A DNA stretch of 64,000 nt, taken from assembly GCA_013287915.1 (NCBI GenBank), contig JABDCX010000002.1:1-64000 (forward strand), read 5' to 3'. A program made the position numbers and the translations under genes. Source of the DNA: Chlamydiota bacterium. Lineage in GTDB: Bacteria; Chlamydiota; Chlamydiia; Chlamydiales; Parachlamydiaceae. Below are positions 36,901 through 44,681 of the stretch, one piece after another; within the stretch, counting starts at the first letter, position 1, and every line of letters begins with the position of its first letter. The notes beneath the pieces were generated by a model. It ran no database searches, was not told the DNA's origin, and saw only the letters and a program-made list of their open reading frames with translations.

Positions 36901-38236
36901 ACAACCAGTTGCCTTGACAGAGGACAATTTGGAAGAAGGGATCGGAAAAGAGAGAGAGGTGAACGTCATGGTCGTGAATACCATGCGCACCCGCATCAAG
37001 AATCAAGAAAAGGCTGTTGTCCAGCTGCGCAAGGAGTTGCAAGGCTTAAAAACGGCTAAAATGCGCGATGAGAGTGCGATCGCTAATAAGCGGGCTGAGA
37101 TCGATGCTGCAGAGCAGATATTAGGGGAGCACAGAGCAAAAGAATCGGTGGCTAAGCGGGCATTTTTGAGAGAACAAGTCGCAGGCTTGCTCCGCTTGGC
37201 TGGGATTAACGAAGCAAAAGATCTCCCTCTTCCTTCGATTTTGCAAGGGTATGACTTTGAGTATTGCAAAAATGAGTTATTCCCAATGATCTTGGAAGGC
37301 GTCCTCGATTCTGCGCTGGATCCTGCTAAGTTGAAAGCGATTTTGCATGGTCAGGTCGAGGCCGGCATGGAAGAATTAAAGAAGGGGGGCAAACCACCAC
37401 CTCCTGACGTTGCTGCTGCAGCTAAAACGGCTACTTCACCAACAGGGGTTGCCAGAACATCTGAAGAAGAAGAGTTTGTCAGACAGTTTAACGAATTGTT
37501 TGGAGAGTTATTGCGTTGCAGCTCGCCAATTGTGATGGATACGTTGATTTCGATGGAGAATGTGATTTCGTTGAGAACCATTTTTCCTGAGATTCCCCGC
37601 TTGCAAGATCTGATTGGAGGCCTAGCAGGGGAAGCGGCTTTGAATTGGATCAAGTCAAATAAATTACACGATGTAGTTGGCTCGGTGGTCCAAAGCGCTC
37701 TTCCAAGTATGCGTCCACCAGAGGGAAAAACGCAATTTGAACCTTCTCCCTATGAGCTTGAACAAAGGGAAGAGTTGGCTTATCAGGCGATTCAGACAAG
37801 TGAAAAGCATCAAAAAGAGTTGCCCGGCAAGTTGAATGCGTATGTGACCCAACTCGTCTATGCCAGCCTGGTGGCTTCGATTTCCAATAGGTTTACACAG
37901 CTATGGAATGCAACAGTGGATCGCGTCTGTCCAGAAATTGTGAAAGATGTTTTCAGAGCCGTCGGGGAGAAGCTGAAATGGGTGGCCACCTGCCTTGGGA
38001 TCATGTATCTCTTCAACCTCTTTGCTCAAGGTGTGAAAGCTGTTGTGATGAAATCGATTGAGAAATCGGTCGAATTTGAGCTGAAATCGGTGACAAACAT
38101 CACCAATTTCGACATCAACCAAAGTTTGGTCTATGGTCTGATCGGCACCCTGGTGAAGGAAATTGAGGGCGCAAGCCCAAGGGGGAAGATTCCAGAAGCT
38201 CCCCGTTTGCCAGGCTCAGCCAACGCTAAAGACTAA
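33911..38236 (+). CDS. Giant helical protein, second of a tandem paralogous pair
   Basis: Encodes 1441 residues from ATG 33911, with GAGG six bases upstream; an ATG four codons earlier is also in frame. It parallels the preceding protein throughout: NVIYPEKQVDLELSEA against KVIYPEEQINQELNEA near the N terminus, LPGGALLGNTYFTNIWEQI against LPGGRLVGNILFTKVWAQI, and a shared C-terminal hydrophobic helix (WVATCLGIMYLFNLF). It has one rather than two copies of the coiled-coil repeat. A Pro-rich linker lies at about 1160-1180 and the tail is Pro-rich. The two genes surely arose by tandem duplication and share a transcript. Confidence 0.78.
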   Translation: MSSSSLPPLSPRGSRPDLSLAKKEEQPAVSMWDKLYKTVSTAVSDATSTAVETLKANVIYPEKQVDLELSEAKSKLVVDFGEDGTLIDGMIDFGISSAENWLKSLPKEDMKRYVYENAVHFLGKKYVHSLVHMLVSRTVRNLADEFKRESKGTGKELDIASFSAFLLKKLNAYVDAVPQEQRNQPAAFQRQADAFLKLILPNGVKDLPGGALLGNTYFTNIWEQIRKTVAHSLMQYAAVKEGYNSYSAALEKSQLDKINPHVSQIDAKATNALFDHAWAQMFAYAQESAKDYVPQELKQKGIDLFLSRQIGDCEKSAELKGFLKHLLNPLLMRAVSLPANAEGQTGLVRLLSDVKLVIDDYAQKHAKATPEESKQLQTYETKLKQMQTEIGRIKKSIEEGRVILAEATSSGLTEVVETMKGELEKQEEILKIKETERKTYLRKNFQQIKDLQNKTQFVYGSLITDLLGTLGIGKDLPNPVDYHPVLNGLLDGMKKAVMPEAASKAMLDYKAYRAGLKEAAETEAAKGNIDLKMADELIDEFVKIAQQGLQAPARRSQVLAYAKILFGDQLGKDPQLQHWFFAQIEGGAFSPLVISEMKVLLKPIVLRQLNHQAERKAIPGRESLTVVCQAISNKLVPLLQGKVYGDDRIPVMAPRTKQLIEMLLEDYLHCAAQNLPRPDGATETAMELLFKKLGFSLQDFMNTHLAALKKVVSSADTPEVKQKRVEAIFTPLSYELREALVPEKERDPYVLWMQEFTWMDTEPKPLPARTSFTENLLPEALPFRSTILAQVDAGLKSGWDGNVPQILTQVFFDTTKQIVPTEEQQVEGKEKPLVEMSRLIAEQVAASLPANLIAGAPNTAELIFKNVLEQLKIKEKDIKPEDAALVKKLVANGLAEIFKSATFERDGRVLLAKYLESILTTLFVPLVKKIGTTEAALSEGALFVQVGTGVVEKLTAQLKGVRAALHESESSAVGDLTDLALLKGFEKEWVFHVQLAAQPVALTEDNLEEGIGKEREVNVMVVNTMRTRIKNQEKAVVQLRKELQGLKTAKMRDESAIANKRAEIDAAEQILGEHRAKESVAKRAFLREQVAGLLRLAGINEAKDLPLPSILQGYDFEYCKNELFPMILEGVLDSALDPAKLKAILHGQVEAGMEELKKGGKPPPPDVAAAAKTATSPTGVARTSEEEEFVRQFNELFGELLRCSSPIVMDTLISMENVISLRTIFPEIPRLQDLIGGLAGEAALNWIKSNKLHDVVGSVVQSALPSMRPPEGKTQFEPSPYELEQREELAYQAIQTSEKHQKELPGKLNAYVTQLVYASLVASISNRFTQLWNATVDRVCPEIVKDVFRAVGEKLKWVATCLGIMYLFNLFAQGVKAVVMKSIEKSVEFELKSVTNITNFDINQSLVYGLIGTLVKEIEGASPRGKIPEAPRLPGSANAKD

Positions 38237-38271
38237 ATGAGAGGACAGTGAGGACCGCCATACCGCCTAAT

Positions 38272-38413
38272 GCCTCTCTTTGCGTCTTTGCGCCTTTGCG
38301 TTGAAAAAATCTCACAATTGTTTATTACGCCATTTAGAGCTAATAATTCGCATATGACTATCTTTCTATAGCCTCACAATTAAACGCAAAGGCGCAAAGA
38401 CGCAAAGAGAGGC
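38272..38413. repeat. 31-bp inverted repeat pair of the GCAAAGGCG family
   Basis: Arms 38272-38302 and 38383-38413 are perfect inverted copies (31 bases, containing CGCAAAGGCGCAAAGACGC) around an 80-base AT-rich centre. It closes the giant-gene operon and could fold as an mRNA 3' structure. It is the same family as 29329-29385. Confidence 0.85.
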
Positions 38414-38445
38414 TTATATGCGTATATGGGACCCTATGGTCCTAT

Positions 38446-38553
38446 TTAGCTCTTGCCTTGCTTCTTCTCGAGCTTTTTAGCCTTCTTTTCCTTTGGGGAC
38501 AAAGCAGGCTTCTTTTTATCTTCTCTGCGATGTTTGACGACTTCTTTTGTCAT
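38446..38553 (-). CDS. 35-residue basic protein
   Basis: A short open frame, MTKEVVKHRREDKKKPALSP then KEKKAKKLEKKQGKS, begins six bases after a perfect AGGAGG (38558-38563). Nearly half the residues are Lys or Arg. Such a strong ribosome-binding site and a composition unlike random sequence support a real gene. It lies downstream of omcB on the same strand, beyond the omcB terminator. Function unknown; it could bind nucleic acid. Confidence 0.65.
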   Translation of the reverse strand: MTKEVVKHRREDKKKPALSPKEKKAKKLEKKQGKS

Positions 38554-38589
38554 AGGTACCTCCTGGAGATAGTTTCATCAAATCAAAAA

Positions 38590-38622
38590 AAAAGCGCAAT
38601 GGTTTTTCACCACTGCGCTTTT
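38590..38622 (-). terminator. Intrinsic terminator of omcB
   Basis: AAAAGCGCA (38590-38598) pairs with TGCGCTTTT (38614-38622), with an inner TGGT/ACCA extension. Read on the minus strand the stem ends in nine Ts. A textbook terminator 31 bases after the omcB stop. Confidence 0.9.
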
Positions 38623-38652
38623 GTCAGGTTCAAAACCTTGCGGTTTTTAGCC

Positions 38653-40380
38653 TTAGTTCACAATCGTGCTTTCTTGTTGCATGATTGGTGTCTTGATCGA
38701 GTCTGACGAGACTTCGACGACAACACGTCCATCACCCGATTCTTTTGCCTTTGCATCGATTCGGACATTGATTGTCTGACGCGAATTCAAGGTTCCGATT
38801 GGGCCAAATGTCACAGTGCTACCCGAGATCTTCCCTTGAACATCGCCAGTTGTCGATGTTGGAGCAATCTCTTTTGGGAAGCGCACGACGATATTGACGT
38901 TGCTATCAGATTCAGAACCTTGGTTCATGACGCTGATATTGTAGCTTGTCGATTCGCCGATGCAAATTGGGTTTTCTGTGTCTTGGATGCAAACGCTAAG
39001 CGCTGGACGTCCTCTCCAGTGAGTAACAGCTTCAGCACATGCATTGCAGCCTTGGCAGTTTGTGACGCCAACTTTGTTGGTGAAGCAGCCAGGTACGCAT
39101 GTTGTCAGCGTGATAGTGAAGCTTGCTTTCTCGCCTGGCTTCAACTCGCGGAGCTTCCAAACAGCTTGGTTGCCATTGATTGTAGCGCCATTAGCAGCAA
39201 CAATCGATGTTTGGCTTGGAGCTACGTCTGTGATAACTACTTCTGTCAATGGCTTATCGCCTGGGTTAGTGACAGTGATTTGGTAGTCAGCATTTTTGCC
39301 GATTTGTTGCTCTTTTGGACCAACTTTTGTAAGCTCAATGCACTCTTTGCAGATGTTTGTGCAAGCTTGGCATGACACTGTGTCAGCATTGCATGCAGTC
39401 ACAACAGCTGTGTTGCATACGCGACCGCGCTTGACAGCTCGGAGGCATACGTTGATTTTCTTCTCTTGGCATGGTTCGAGGCAGCCGAGCTTGAAAGTCA
39501 ATGTGCGTTGGCAAGAAGCATGCTCAAGACCATCTGGGATGTTGTCTGTAACGACGACATCTTCAGCTGTGCAGCTTCCGCGGTTAACAACAGTGATCGT
39601 GTAGTTAACTGGATCATCTGGGCAAGCTTCTTCTGTACCGCACTTATGGCACTCTAAGATTGGCTTTGCGCAAAGTAGCGAGCAGAAGCGAACAGGTGTT
39701 GCAGTTGCACAGAAGCAAGCGCATTGTTCACCTTCACAGTTACACTTCACCCAAATTTTACCTGGTTTGCATTCCCCTTTTCTCATTGGACCATATGCCC
39801 ATGATACTTTTTGCCCTTCAACCTTTGCTTCTGGTTGGCTGCGCACGTAGGTAACGCCAGTTGGGAGGTGTGTTGTCACAACGACATCGCACACATCATC
39901 GCAAGCTCTGACGTCAAACTCTAATGGGTACTGATCCCCGAGCATGCACATCGATGGGTTTCTAGCAGTTACTGTGATTCCGTCGCGGCAGCACAGTTCG
40001 TTGCTAGAAGGATGCTTGCACTTTACCGCAGGCTTGCAAAGAGGTTCGCAAGTTTGGAGGCAAGGTGGTGTTGTAGGACGTGGTGGAGGACATGCAGGCG
40101 CACACACTGGTGGGCATACAGGTGCACATTTAGGTGGGCATACAGGTGCACATTTAGGAGGGCATACAGGTGCACATTTAGGAGGGCATACAGGTGCACA
40201 TTGAGGTGCGCACACGGGCTTTGGTGGTGGGCATGCCTGTGGAGGGCATACTGGTTGACATGGCTGTTCACATACGGGAGCACAGCAGTCATTGCTTCGA
40301 TTACTGCTGCAGCCGACCCATAGGAGCGCCGTTGTTGCTACTAAAAGCAACGAGGTAAAGATACCCAGTTGTTTTTTCAT
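38653..40380 (-). CDS. omcB: Large cysteine-rich outer envelope protein OmcB
   Basis: Encodes 575 residues, the usual OmcB size, with ~50 cysteines. In chlamydiae OmcB is a disulfide-cross-linked periplasmic shell protein of the elementary body. An N-terminal signal ends LLWVGCSS, which resembles a lipobox. Next comes a Pro/Cys-rich region (about 30-120) with four exact CAPVCPPK-type repeats, then DUF11-like beta-sandwich repeats (ITVVNRGSCTAEDVVVTDNIPDGLEH, ITVTNPGDKPLTEVVITD, ISVMNQGSESDSNVNIVV). Upstream on the same strand are two small Cys-rich lipoproteins, the omcA position. Confidence 0.93.
   Translation of the reverse strand: MKKQLGIFTSLLLVATTALLWVGCSSNRSNDCCAPVCEQPCQPVCPPQACPPPKPVCAPQCAPVCPPKCAPVCPPKCAPVCPPKCAPVCPPVCAPACPPPRPTTPPCLQTCEPLCKPAVKCKHPSSNELCCRDGITVTARNPSMCMLGDQYPLEFDVRACDDVCDVVVTTHLPTGVTYVRSQPEAKVEGQKVSWAYGPMRKGECKPGKIWVKCNCEGEQCACFCATATPVRFCSLLCAKPILECHKCGTEEACPDDPVNYTITVVNRGSCTAEDVVVTDNIPDGLEHASCQRTLTFKLGCLEPCQEKKINVCLRAVKRGRVCNTAVVTACNADTVSCQACTNICKECIELTKVGPKEQQIGKNADYQITVTNPGDKPLTEVVITDVAPSQTSIVAANGATINGNQAVWKLRELKPGEKASFTITLTTCVPGCFTNKVGVTNCQGCNACAEAVTHWRGRPALSVCIQDTENPICIGESTSYNISVMNQGSESDSNVNIVVRFPKEIAPTSTTGDVQGKISGSTVTFGPIGTLNSRQTINVRIDAKAKESGDGRVVVEVSSDSIKTPIMQQESTIVN
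40112..40207. repeat. 24-bp tandem repeat in omcB, four copies
   Basis: Units starting GGGCATACAGGTGCACATTT recur at 40112, 40136, 40160 and 40184 with one or two base changes. Each encodes eight residues of the Pro/Cys segment, so copy-number change stays in frame. Confidence 0.9.
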
Positions 40381-40454
40381 TCAAGACTCCTTGTTAGGTT
40401 AATTTATTCACTTTCTCAAAAAAATTTTTTCTCTCTAATAGAAACAAAATTGGT

Positions 40455-40488
40455 TGCACAACAGCTGTCGTTAAGTCGGGGTTGTGCA
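40455..40488 (-). promoter_or_regulatory. Hairpin in the omcB leader
   Basis: TGCACAAC (40455-40462) pairs with GTTGTGCA (40481-40488) between the second omcA-like gene and omcB. Without a T run it may be an mRNA processing or attenuation structure that allows different omcA and omcB levels. Confidence 0.4.
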
Positions 40489-40539
40489 GAAGTTTTGGGG
40501 CGCTTGTTGCTTGTGTCATCATTTCCTTATCCAATCCTA

Positions 40540-40758
40540 TTAGTCGAGTGAGTAGTTGTTAGGACCGCAAAATGGCCTTGCACCGGGATGGGTATTCGGG
40601 CAGGTCGTCGGTTTATGGTCGCACCAAGGTTGAGCCGCGCAAGGCCGATCGACGCAGCAAGGGGAGTTCCCTTCTGGTGAACAGCAGGAGCAACTGGTGA
40701 ACAGGGCCAAAAGAGTGGCCGCGCAAATCGCTGTGGTTGTCGCTGTCTTTTTTTTCAT
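40540..40758 (-). CDS. Small cysteine-rich lipoprotein, OmcA-like (2)
   Basis: Encodes 72 residues. A Lys-rich start and hydrophobic stretch end in LFTSC, a lipobox, followed by CCSPEGNSPCCVDRPC and further Cys/Pro sequence; ten cysteines in all. Size, lipobox and position upstream of omcB match chlamydial OmcA, the small envelope lipoprotein cross-linked in elementary bodies. Two such genes occur in series here. Confidence 0.78.
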   Translation of the reverse strand: MKKKTATTTAICAATLLALFTSCSCCSPEGNSPCCVDRPCAAQPWCDHKPTTCPNTHPGARPFCGPNNYSLD

Positions 40759-40800
40759 TCTCTTTTCCGTTCGTGGTGTTCTTTCGCTTATTTTTTCAAT

Positions 40801-40835
40801 TGAATCTGCAGGAGAGTATCTCTCCTACAGATTCA
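40801..40835 (-). terminator. Strong hairpin between the two omcA-like genes
   Basis: A 16-bp stem (40801-40816 with 40820-40835, one G-T pair) and a three-base loop sit 15 bases after the first omcA-like stop. The minus-strand flank is A-rich rather than T-rich, so it may stabilise the upstream mRNA end rather than terminate fully. Confidence 0.55.
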
Positions 40836-40850
40836 TTGTCCTCCAAACTA

Positions 40851-41075
40851 CTAGTAGCAGCAGTTAGGTGGTGGGCATTGTGGTGGGCACACCGGTCTTG
40901 GTGGTGGGCAGCAGTTTTGTGGTGGAGGGCAGTAGTTTTGTGGTGGGCAGCAAACTGGCTTGCACACTGGTGGGCATGGTTTTGGACAGCATGGATCGCG
41001 GTCACAGCAGCAGCTTGTGCACATTGCAGCAATTGCACAAACTGTAGCTAATGAAGCTAAAGTTTTGAACATCAT
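40851..41075 (-). CDS. omcA: Small cysteine-rich lipoprotein, OmcA-like (1)
   Basis: Encodes 74 residues from the ATG at 41075 (tandem ATG-ATG), six bases after AGGAG; longer in-frame starts lack a ribosome-binding site. The signal MMFKTLASLATVCAIAAM ends CTSC, then the mature part is almost only Cys and Pro (CCPKPCPPVCKPVCCPP onwards, ending PPNCC-Tyr). It shares the CPP motif with the OmcB N terminus. Likely a lipid-anchored, disulfide-linked envelope protein of the infectious form. Confidence 0.8.
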   Translation of the reverse strand: MMFKTLASLATVCAIAAMCTSCCCDRDPCCPKPCPPVCKPVCCPPQNYCPPPQNCCPPPRPVCPPQCPPPNCCY

Positions 41076-41390
41076 GATATTCTCCTGTTTTTGTTTTTGT
41101 ACTAAACGCATTCTCCACCTCTACATTAAAACGCCTTCTAAAACCAGTGAGAGCTGGATAATGAAGGGCGCCTCTTTTAATATAAAGGTTTTAACTCTGT
41201 TTGATACGCCTTAGGCAATAATTCTTCCACAAGAATTTTTTACATAGTAGAAAAAATTTGAGATTTGACTCGTTCATCATGCTGATAATGAGCGTGTTGG
41301 ATGTCAGAAAAAAAGTTAAAAAATATTTAAGAAAAGGGTCGTAACCTAGCGACCTCGCTTCAAAATTCACCACTTGAGCCCAGCAAGGAT

Positions 41391-41613
41391 TTACCACTGA
41401 GCCCAGTGAGATCAGTGAGAGACTAAAGAGCAATCAAAAAATCAAGATAAGCAAGATCAGGCAGGATAAGCAGGATATGTCCTATCCTTCATATCTTGCC
41501 TGATCTTGTTTATCCTGTTAATATTTTTAGAAATTTAGGAATTGGCTTAGGTATACCACACCATCTCTGATTTTTCAGAGTCTCTCACTGATCTCACTGG
41601 GCTCAGTGGTGAA
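41391..41613. repeat. Nested palindromic repeat
   Basis: The 540 bases between omcA and nadK contain no gene but a two-layer palindrome. The outer arms (41391-41424 and 41579-41613) are nearly perfect inverted copies containing ACTGAGCCCAGTGAGATCAG. Inside, 41441-41477 pairs with 41483-41519 (CAAGATCAGGCA core). The outer sequence recurs at 47261-47293. Confidence 0.85.
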
Positions 41614-41617
41614 ATAT

Positions 41618-42460
41618 CTAAGCTCTGACTTTTCCAGCCCAGCCGAGCTTATTGCGGAGAGTCGCATAGTAGTCGTGATCTGGCATCGTGACAAGGGGGA
41701 AGTCACGGGACGAAAGGGAGACAGTGACAGATTCGTGAAGTCCAATAAAGGCTGTGGGAAATCCGTCATAGGTGATTTCGAGAGGTTCTTCTGAACTGGT
41801 GTTCTCCACCCGTAGATTGTGCTTGGGCATCAAGACAATAGGGCGATTAGAGATGGTGTGGGGACAAATCGGAGTTAAGATGAGAGCATGGATTTCGGGT
41901 GTGACGATAGGACCGCCCGCCGCAAGAGAGTAAGCCGTTGAGCCACTTGGAGTTGCAATGATTATTCCATCTGCCGAAAACGTATTTAAGTAATTATCAT
42001 CGACCCAGATGGCTAGGTCGACTAATGAAGGATTGCGAGAACGGTGCACGACGATTTCATTGACGGCAAAGTTGTGGTTGCCATCGGCAATTTTTCCTTC
42101 GATCACGAGTCTAGCTTTGACAGTATACTTTCTATCGAGAAGATTTTGGAGGCTTGGGATAAGATCCTCAAGGGCGATATCGGCTAAAAATCCAAGATTT
42201 CCCATGTTGATTGCTAAAACGGGAGCTGTCAATTCGGGGTGCCTGTGTACCAGACGGAGAATGGTCCCATCACCGCCAAGAGAGATGAGAAAATTAACCT
42301 CATTAGGTTTGACGGAAGTTAAAGGTTTTGCGCCTATTTGTTTGGCAACCTCTTCCTCTGCAACGACAGTGACATGGCGGGCGTGTAAATAATCGAGAAT
42401 CTTCCTTGCCGTTTCAAGGGTGTTCTTTTTTAAGGCATTTGGGAAAATGGCAATAATCAT
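41618..42460 (-). CDS. nadK: NAD kinase
   Basis: Encodes 280 residues. The GGDGT motif ([11 protein letters not shown]), [14 protein letters not shown], and the glycine-rich [17 protein letters not shown] are diagnostic. It phosphorylates NAD to NADP. Its start overlaps the dxs stop by four bases, the last gene of xseA-xseB-dxs-nadK; NADPH supply to the isoprenoid pathway is a plausible reason for the linkage. Confidence 0.95.
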   Translation of the reverse strand: MIIAIFPNALKKNTLETARKILDYLHARHVTVVAEEEVAKQIGAKPLTSVKPNEVNFLISLGGDGTILRLVHRHPELTAPVLAINMGNLGFLADIALEDLIPSLQNLLDRKYTVKARLVIEGKIADGNHNFAVNEIVVHRSRNPSLVDLAIWVDDNYLNTFSADGIIIATPSGSTAYSLAAGGPIVTPEIHALILTPICPHTISNRPIVLMPKHNLRVENTSSEEPLEITYDGFPTAFIGLHESVTVSLSSRDFPLVTMPDHDYYATLRNKLGWAGKVRA

Positions 42461-44364
42461 AGCGTTGCGTGTGCGTTTGGGGTTTTTTCTAGAGAAAACT
42501 GAGCAATGACCCGCTTGCAGATTTTGGGGGCAGTTAGCCCAATTTCATCCACGAGTTCGGCGTGGGATCCGTGTTCGACAAACGTTTCTGGAATCCCAAA
42601 GTTGATCACCTGTAAGTTGTTGTATCCATGGCTCATCAAAAAGTGGTTGAGGATAGAGCCGAGTCCGGAAACGGCGGAGTGCTCTTCGATCGTGATCACG
42701 CGCTTGTGGTTGACGAGAAGAGTGCAGAGCAGGTCAGTATCAAGTGGCTTGACAAAGATCGGATCTAGGACCGTGCAGGTGATGCCAAATTCTTTTAGCA
42801 TTTCGCGCACTTGGAGGGCAGTATTGACCATGTGTCCGAGAGCCACGATTAAGATGTCAGATCCTTCGGCGATCACTTCCCCTTTCCCAAGTTCGCGGTA
42901 GCGCAAAGGATCAGTGGAGTCTTCGGTCGCCATGTTGGGGTAGCGGATCGCTGCAGGGCGACCCCAGGAGAAGGACGATTCTAGGAGTTCTTTCAGTAGT
43001 TGTCCATTGCGCGGCTGGGTGATGACCATGTTTGGCATTGCGTTGAGGAAGCCGATGTCATAAATGCCATTGTGGGTAGACCCATCTGGACCGGCAATAC
43101 CCGCCCGGTCGATGGCAAAGACAACGGGAATTTCTTGGAGGCATACATCGTGAAACACGTTGTCAAAGGCGCGCTGCAAAAACGTCGAGTAGACTGAGGC
43201 GACGACCTTTGTCTCTCTTCCGTAGGCAAGCCCTCCGCAGAAAGTCACAGAGTGTCCTTCCGCAATGCCTACATCGAGACAACGTTCGGGATACTTTTTC
43301 ATAAAGTCGTCGAGCATTGAACCCGCAGACATTGCAGGGGTCACGGCGACGATGTGCGGATCTTTTTCTGCCATTTTTAAGATATGTGTGCCGAAAATTC
43401 TTGGAAAAGTAGGTTTTGAAGAGGGTGTAGGTAGGAATTTGCCGGTTCCTATATCGAATGGTTTGGCCCCATGATAGGTGATCGGATTCTTGATCGCCTC
43501 TTCCATCCCTTGCCCTTTATTTGTCAGGACATGCACAACGACCGGCCATTCGGTATTTTTAAGCGCTTGAAAGGTGTCGACGAGTTTTTTGATGTCATGT
43601 CCATCGATGGGACCCACGTATGACATGCCGTATTGTTCGAAGAAGGGAGCTGGGCTAACCAGGTTTTTAAGAGATTCTGTGATTTTGTGCCCTTGTTTTG
43701 CGAGCATGGCCCCATAACTGGGTATTTTTGAAACGATCGAGTCGAGTTCGTGGTAGATTTTATTCGTTGTGGGGTTGCTTAAGAGGCGGCTTAAAATATG
43801 CGTAATGGCTCCCACGTTTTTCGAGATCGACATCGCATTATCATTTAAAATCAGAATAAATTTCTTTAGGTCGCGTGTAACATTGTTAAGTGCTTCGAGA
43901 GACATTCCACAGGTCAATGTTGCGTCGCCAATAATTGGAATGATGTGGTCGCTTTTGTGGTGGAGATCGCGGTTTTTAGCAACCCCTAGAGCAAGTGAAA
44001 GGGCAGTTCCGGCGTGTCCCGCGAGAAAATGGTCGTAGGGCGATTCTTTAGGATGGCTAAAACCACAGAGGCCTTTGAATTTGCGTATGGTTTGAAAACG
44101 GTCATTTCTTCCTGTCAAAATCTTATGCGTGTATGTTTGGTGGCTCACATCCCAAATGAGCTTGTCGTTCGGAGAGTCAAACACGTGGTGGAGAGCAATT
44201 GTGAGCTCGACAGAGCCCAGGTTTGAAGCGAGATGCCCTCCGTTGACAGACAACACTTCGATAATTCTTTGCCGGATTTCAGCCGCGAGTTTGGAGAGAG
44301 AGTTTGGAGAGAGGTCTTTGATGTCTTGCGGCGATTGGATCTTGGCTAAAAGGGAGTCGGTCAT
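42457..44364 (-). CDS. dxs: 1-deoxy-D-xylulose-5-phosphate synthase
   Basis: Encodes 635 residues. The first enzyme of the MEP isoprenoid pathway, thiamine-diphosphate dependent. The cofactor motif reads [16 protein letters not shown] (GDA rather than GDG) with the distal NDN in place, and [15 protein letters not shown] replaces the usual GPTHHG; I believe chlamydial Dxs proteins share such changes. Overlaps xseB and nadK by four bases each. Confidence 0.95.
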   Translation of the reverse strand: MTDSLLAKIQSPQDIKDLSPNSLSKLAAEIRQRIIEVLSVNGGHLASNLGSVELTIALHHVFDSPNDKLIWDVSHQTYTHKILTGRNDRFQTIRKFKGLCGFSHPKESPYDHFLAGHAGTALSLALGVAKNRDLHHKSDHIIPIIGDATLTCGMSLEALNNVTRDLKKFILILNDNAMSISKNVGAITHILSRLLSNPTTNKIYHELDSIVSKIPSYGAMLAKQGHKITESLKNLVSPAPFFEQYGMSYVGPIDGHDIKKLVDTFQALKNTEWPVVVHVLTNKGQGMEEAIKNPITYHGAKPFDIGTGKFLPTPSSKPTFPRIFGTHILKMAEKDPHIVAVTPAMSAGSMLDDFMKKYPERCLDVGIAEGHSVTFCGGLAYGRETKVVASVYSTFLQRAFDNVFHDVCLQEIPVVFAIDRAGIAGPDGSTHNGIYDIGFLNAMPNMVITQPRNGQLLKELLESSFSWGRPAAIRYPNMATEDSTDPLRYRELGKGEVIAEGSDILIVALGHMVNTALQVREMLKEFGITCTVLDPIFVKPLDTDLLCTLLVNHKRVITIEEHSAVSGLGSILNHFLMSHGYNNLQVINFGIPETFVEHGSHAELVDEIGLTAPKICKRVIAQFSLEKTPNAHATL

Positions 44365-44681
44365 TGAAAGGGGTCCTTTGAGGAGCTGCGCTGTTGAGAT
44401 GCTGAGGAGAGGTTAAATTCTTGCGCAAGCGGGCGCTGGTCTGCTCCAGTCGTCAATTCACCGGAGCGGTTTTTGATGAGCATTTCGATCTTTCGTTCGG
44501 CATCGACGAGTTTTTTATTGCACTTGTGGATGAGCTTGTCAGCCTCTTCATACAGTTTAAGCGATTCGTCAAGACTGATAGCAGTGCCATTCATTTTTTC
44601 CAAAATGGCTTCGAGGCGCGTAAATGCCTCTTCGAATGAAGTTTCTGCTTCACTTTCTTGCTTTTTTGTTTTCTCGCTCAT
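44361..44681 (-). CDS. xseB: Exodeoxyribonuclease VII small subunit
   Basis: Encodes 106 residues. [18 protein letters not shown], then [23 protein letters not shown] is the standard XseB sequence. It forms the ExoVII complex with XseA. The C-terminal ~35 residues are extra and low in complexity. Overlaps xseA and dxs by four bases. Confidence 0.93.
   Translation of the reverse strand: MSEKTKKQESEAETSFEEAFTRLEAILEKMNGTAISLDESLKLYEEADKLIHKCNKKLVDAERKIEMLIKNRSGELTTGADQRPLAQEFNLSSASQQRSSSKDPFQ

Noticed and set aside
40112..40207. CRISPR-like array
   Set aside because: The 24-bp units are contiguous without spacers and are part of the omcB coding sequence.
40023..40292. His-rich frame opposite or shifted to the omcB repeats
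   Set aside because: It only reflects the 24-bp tandem repeat of omcB read in another frame on the same strand.
41191..41433. 80-codon minus-strand frame upstream of omcA
   Set aside because: It runs through the palindromic repeat, has no ribosome-binding site and an implausible Phe/Leu-rich composition.
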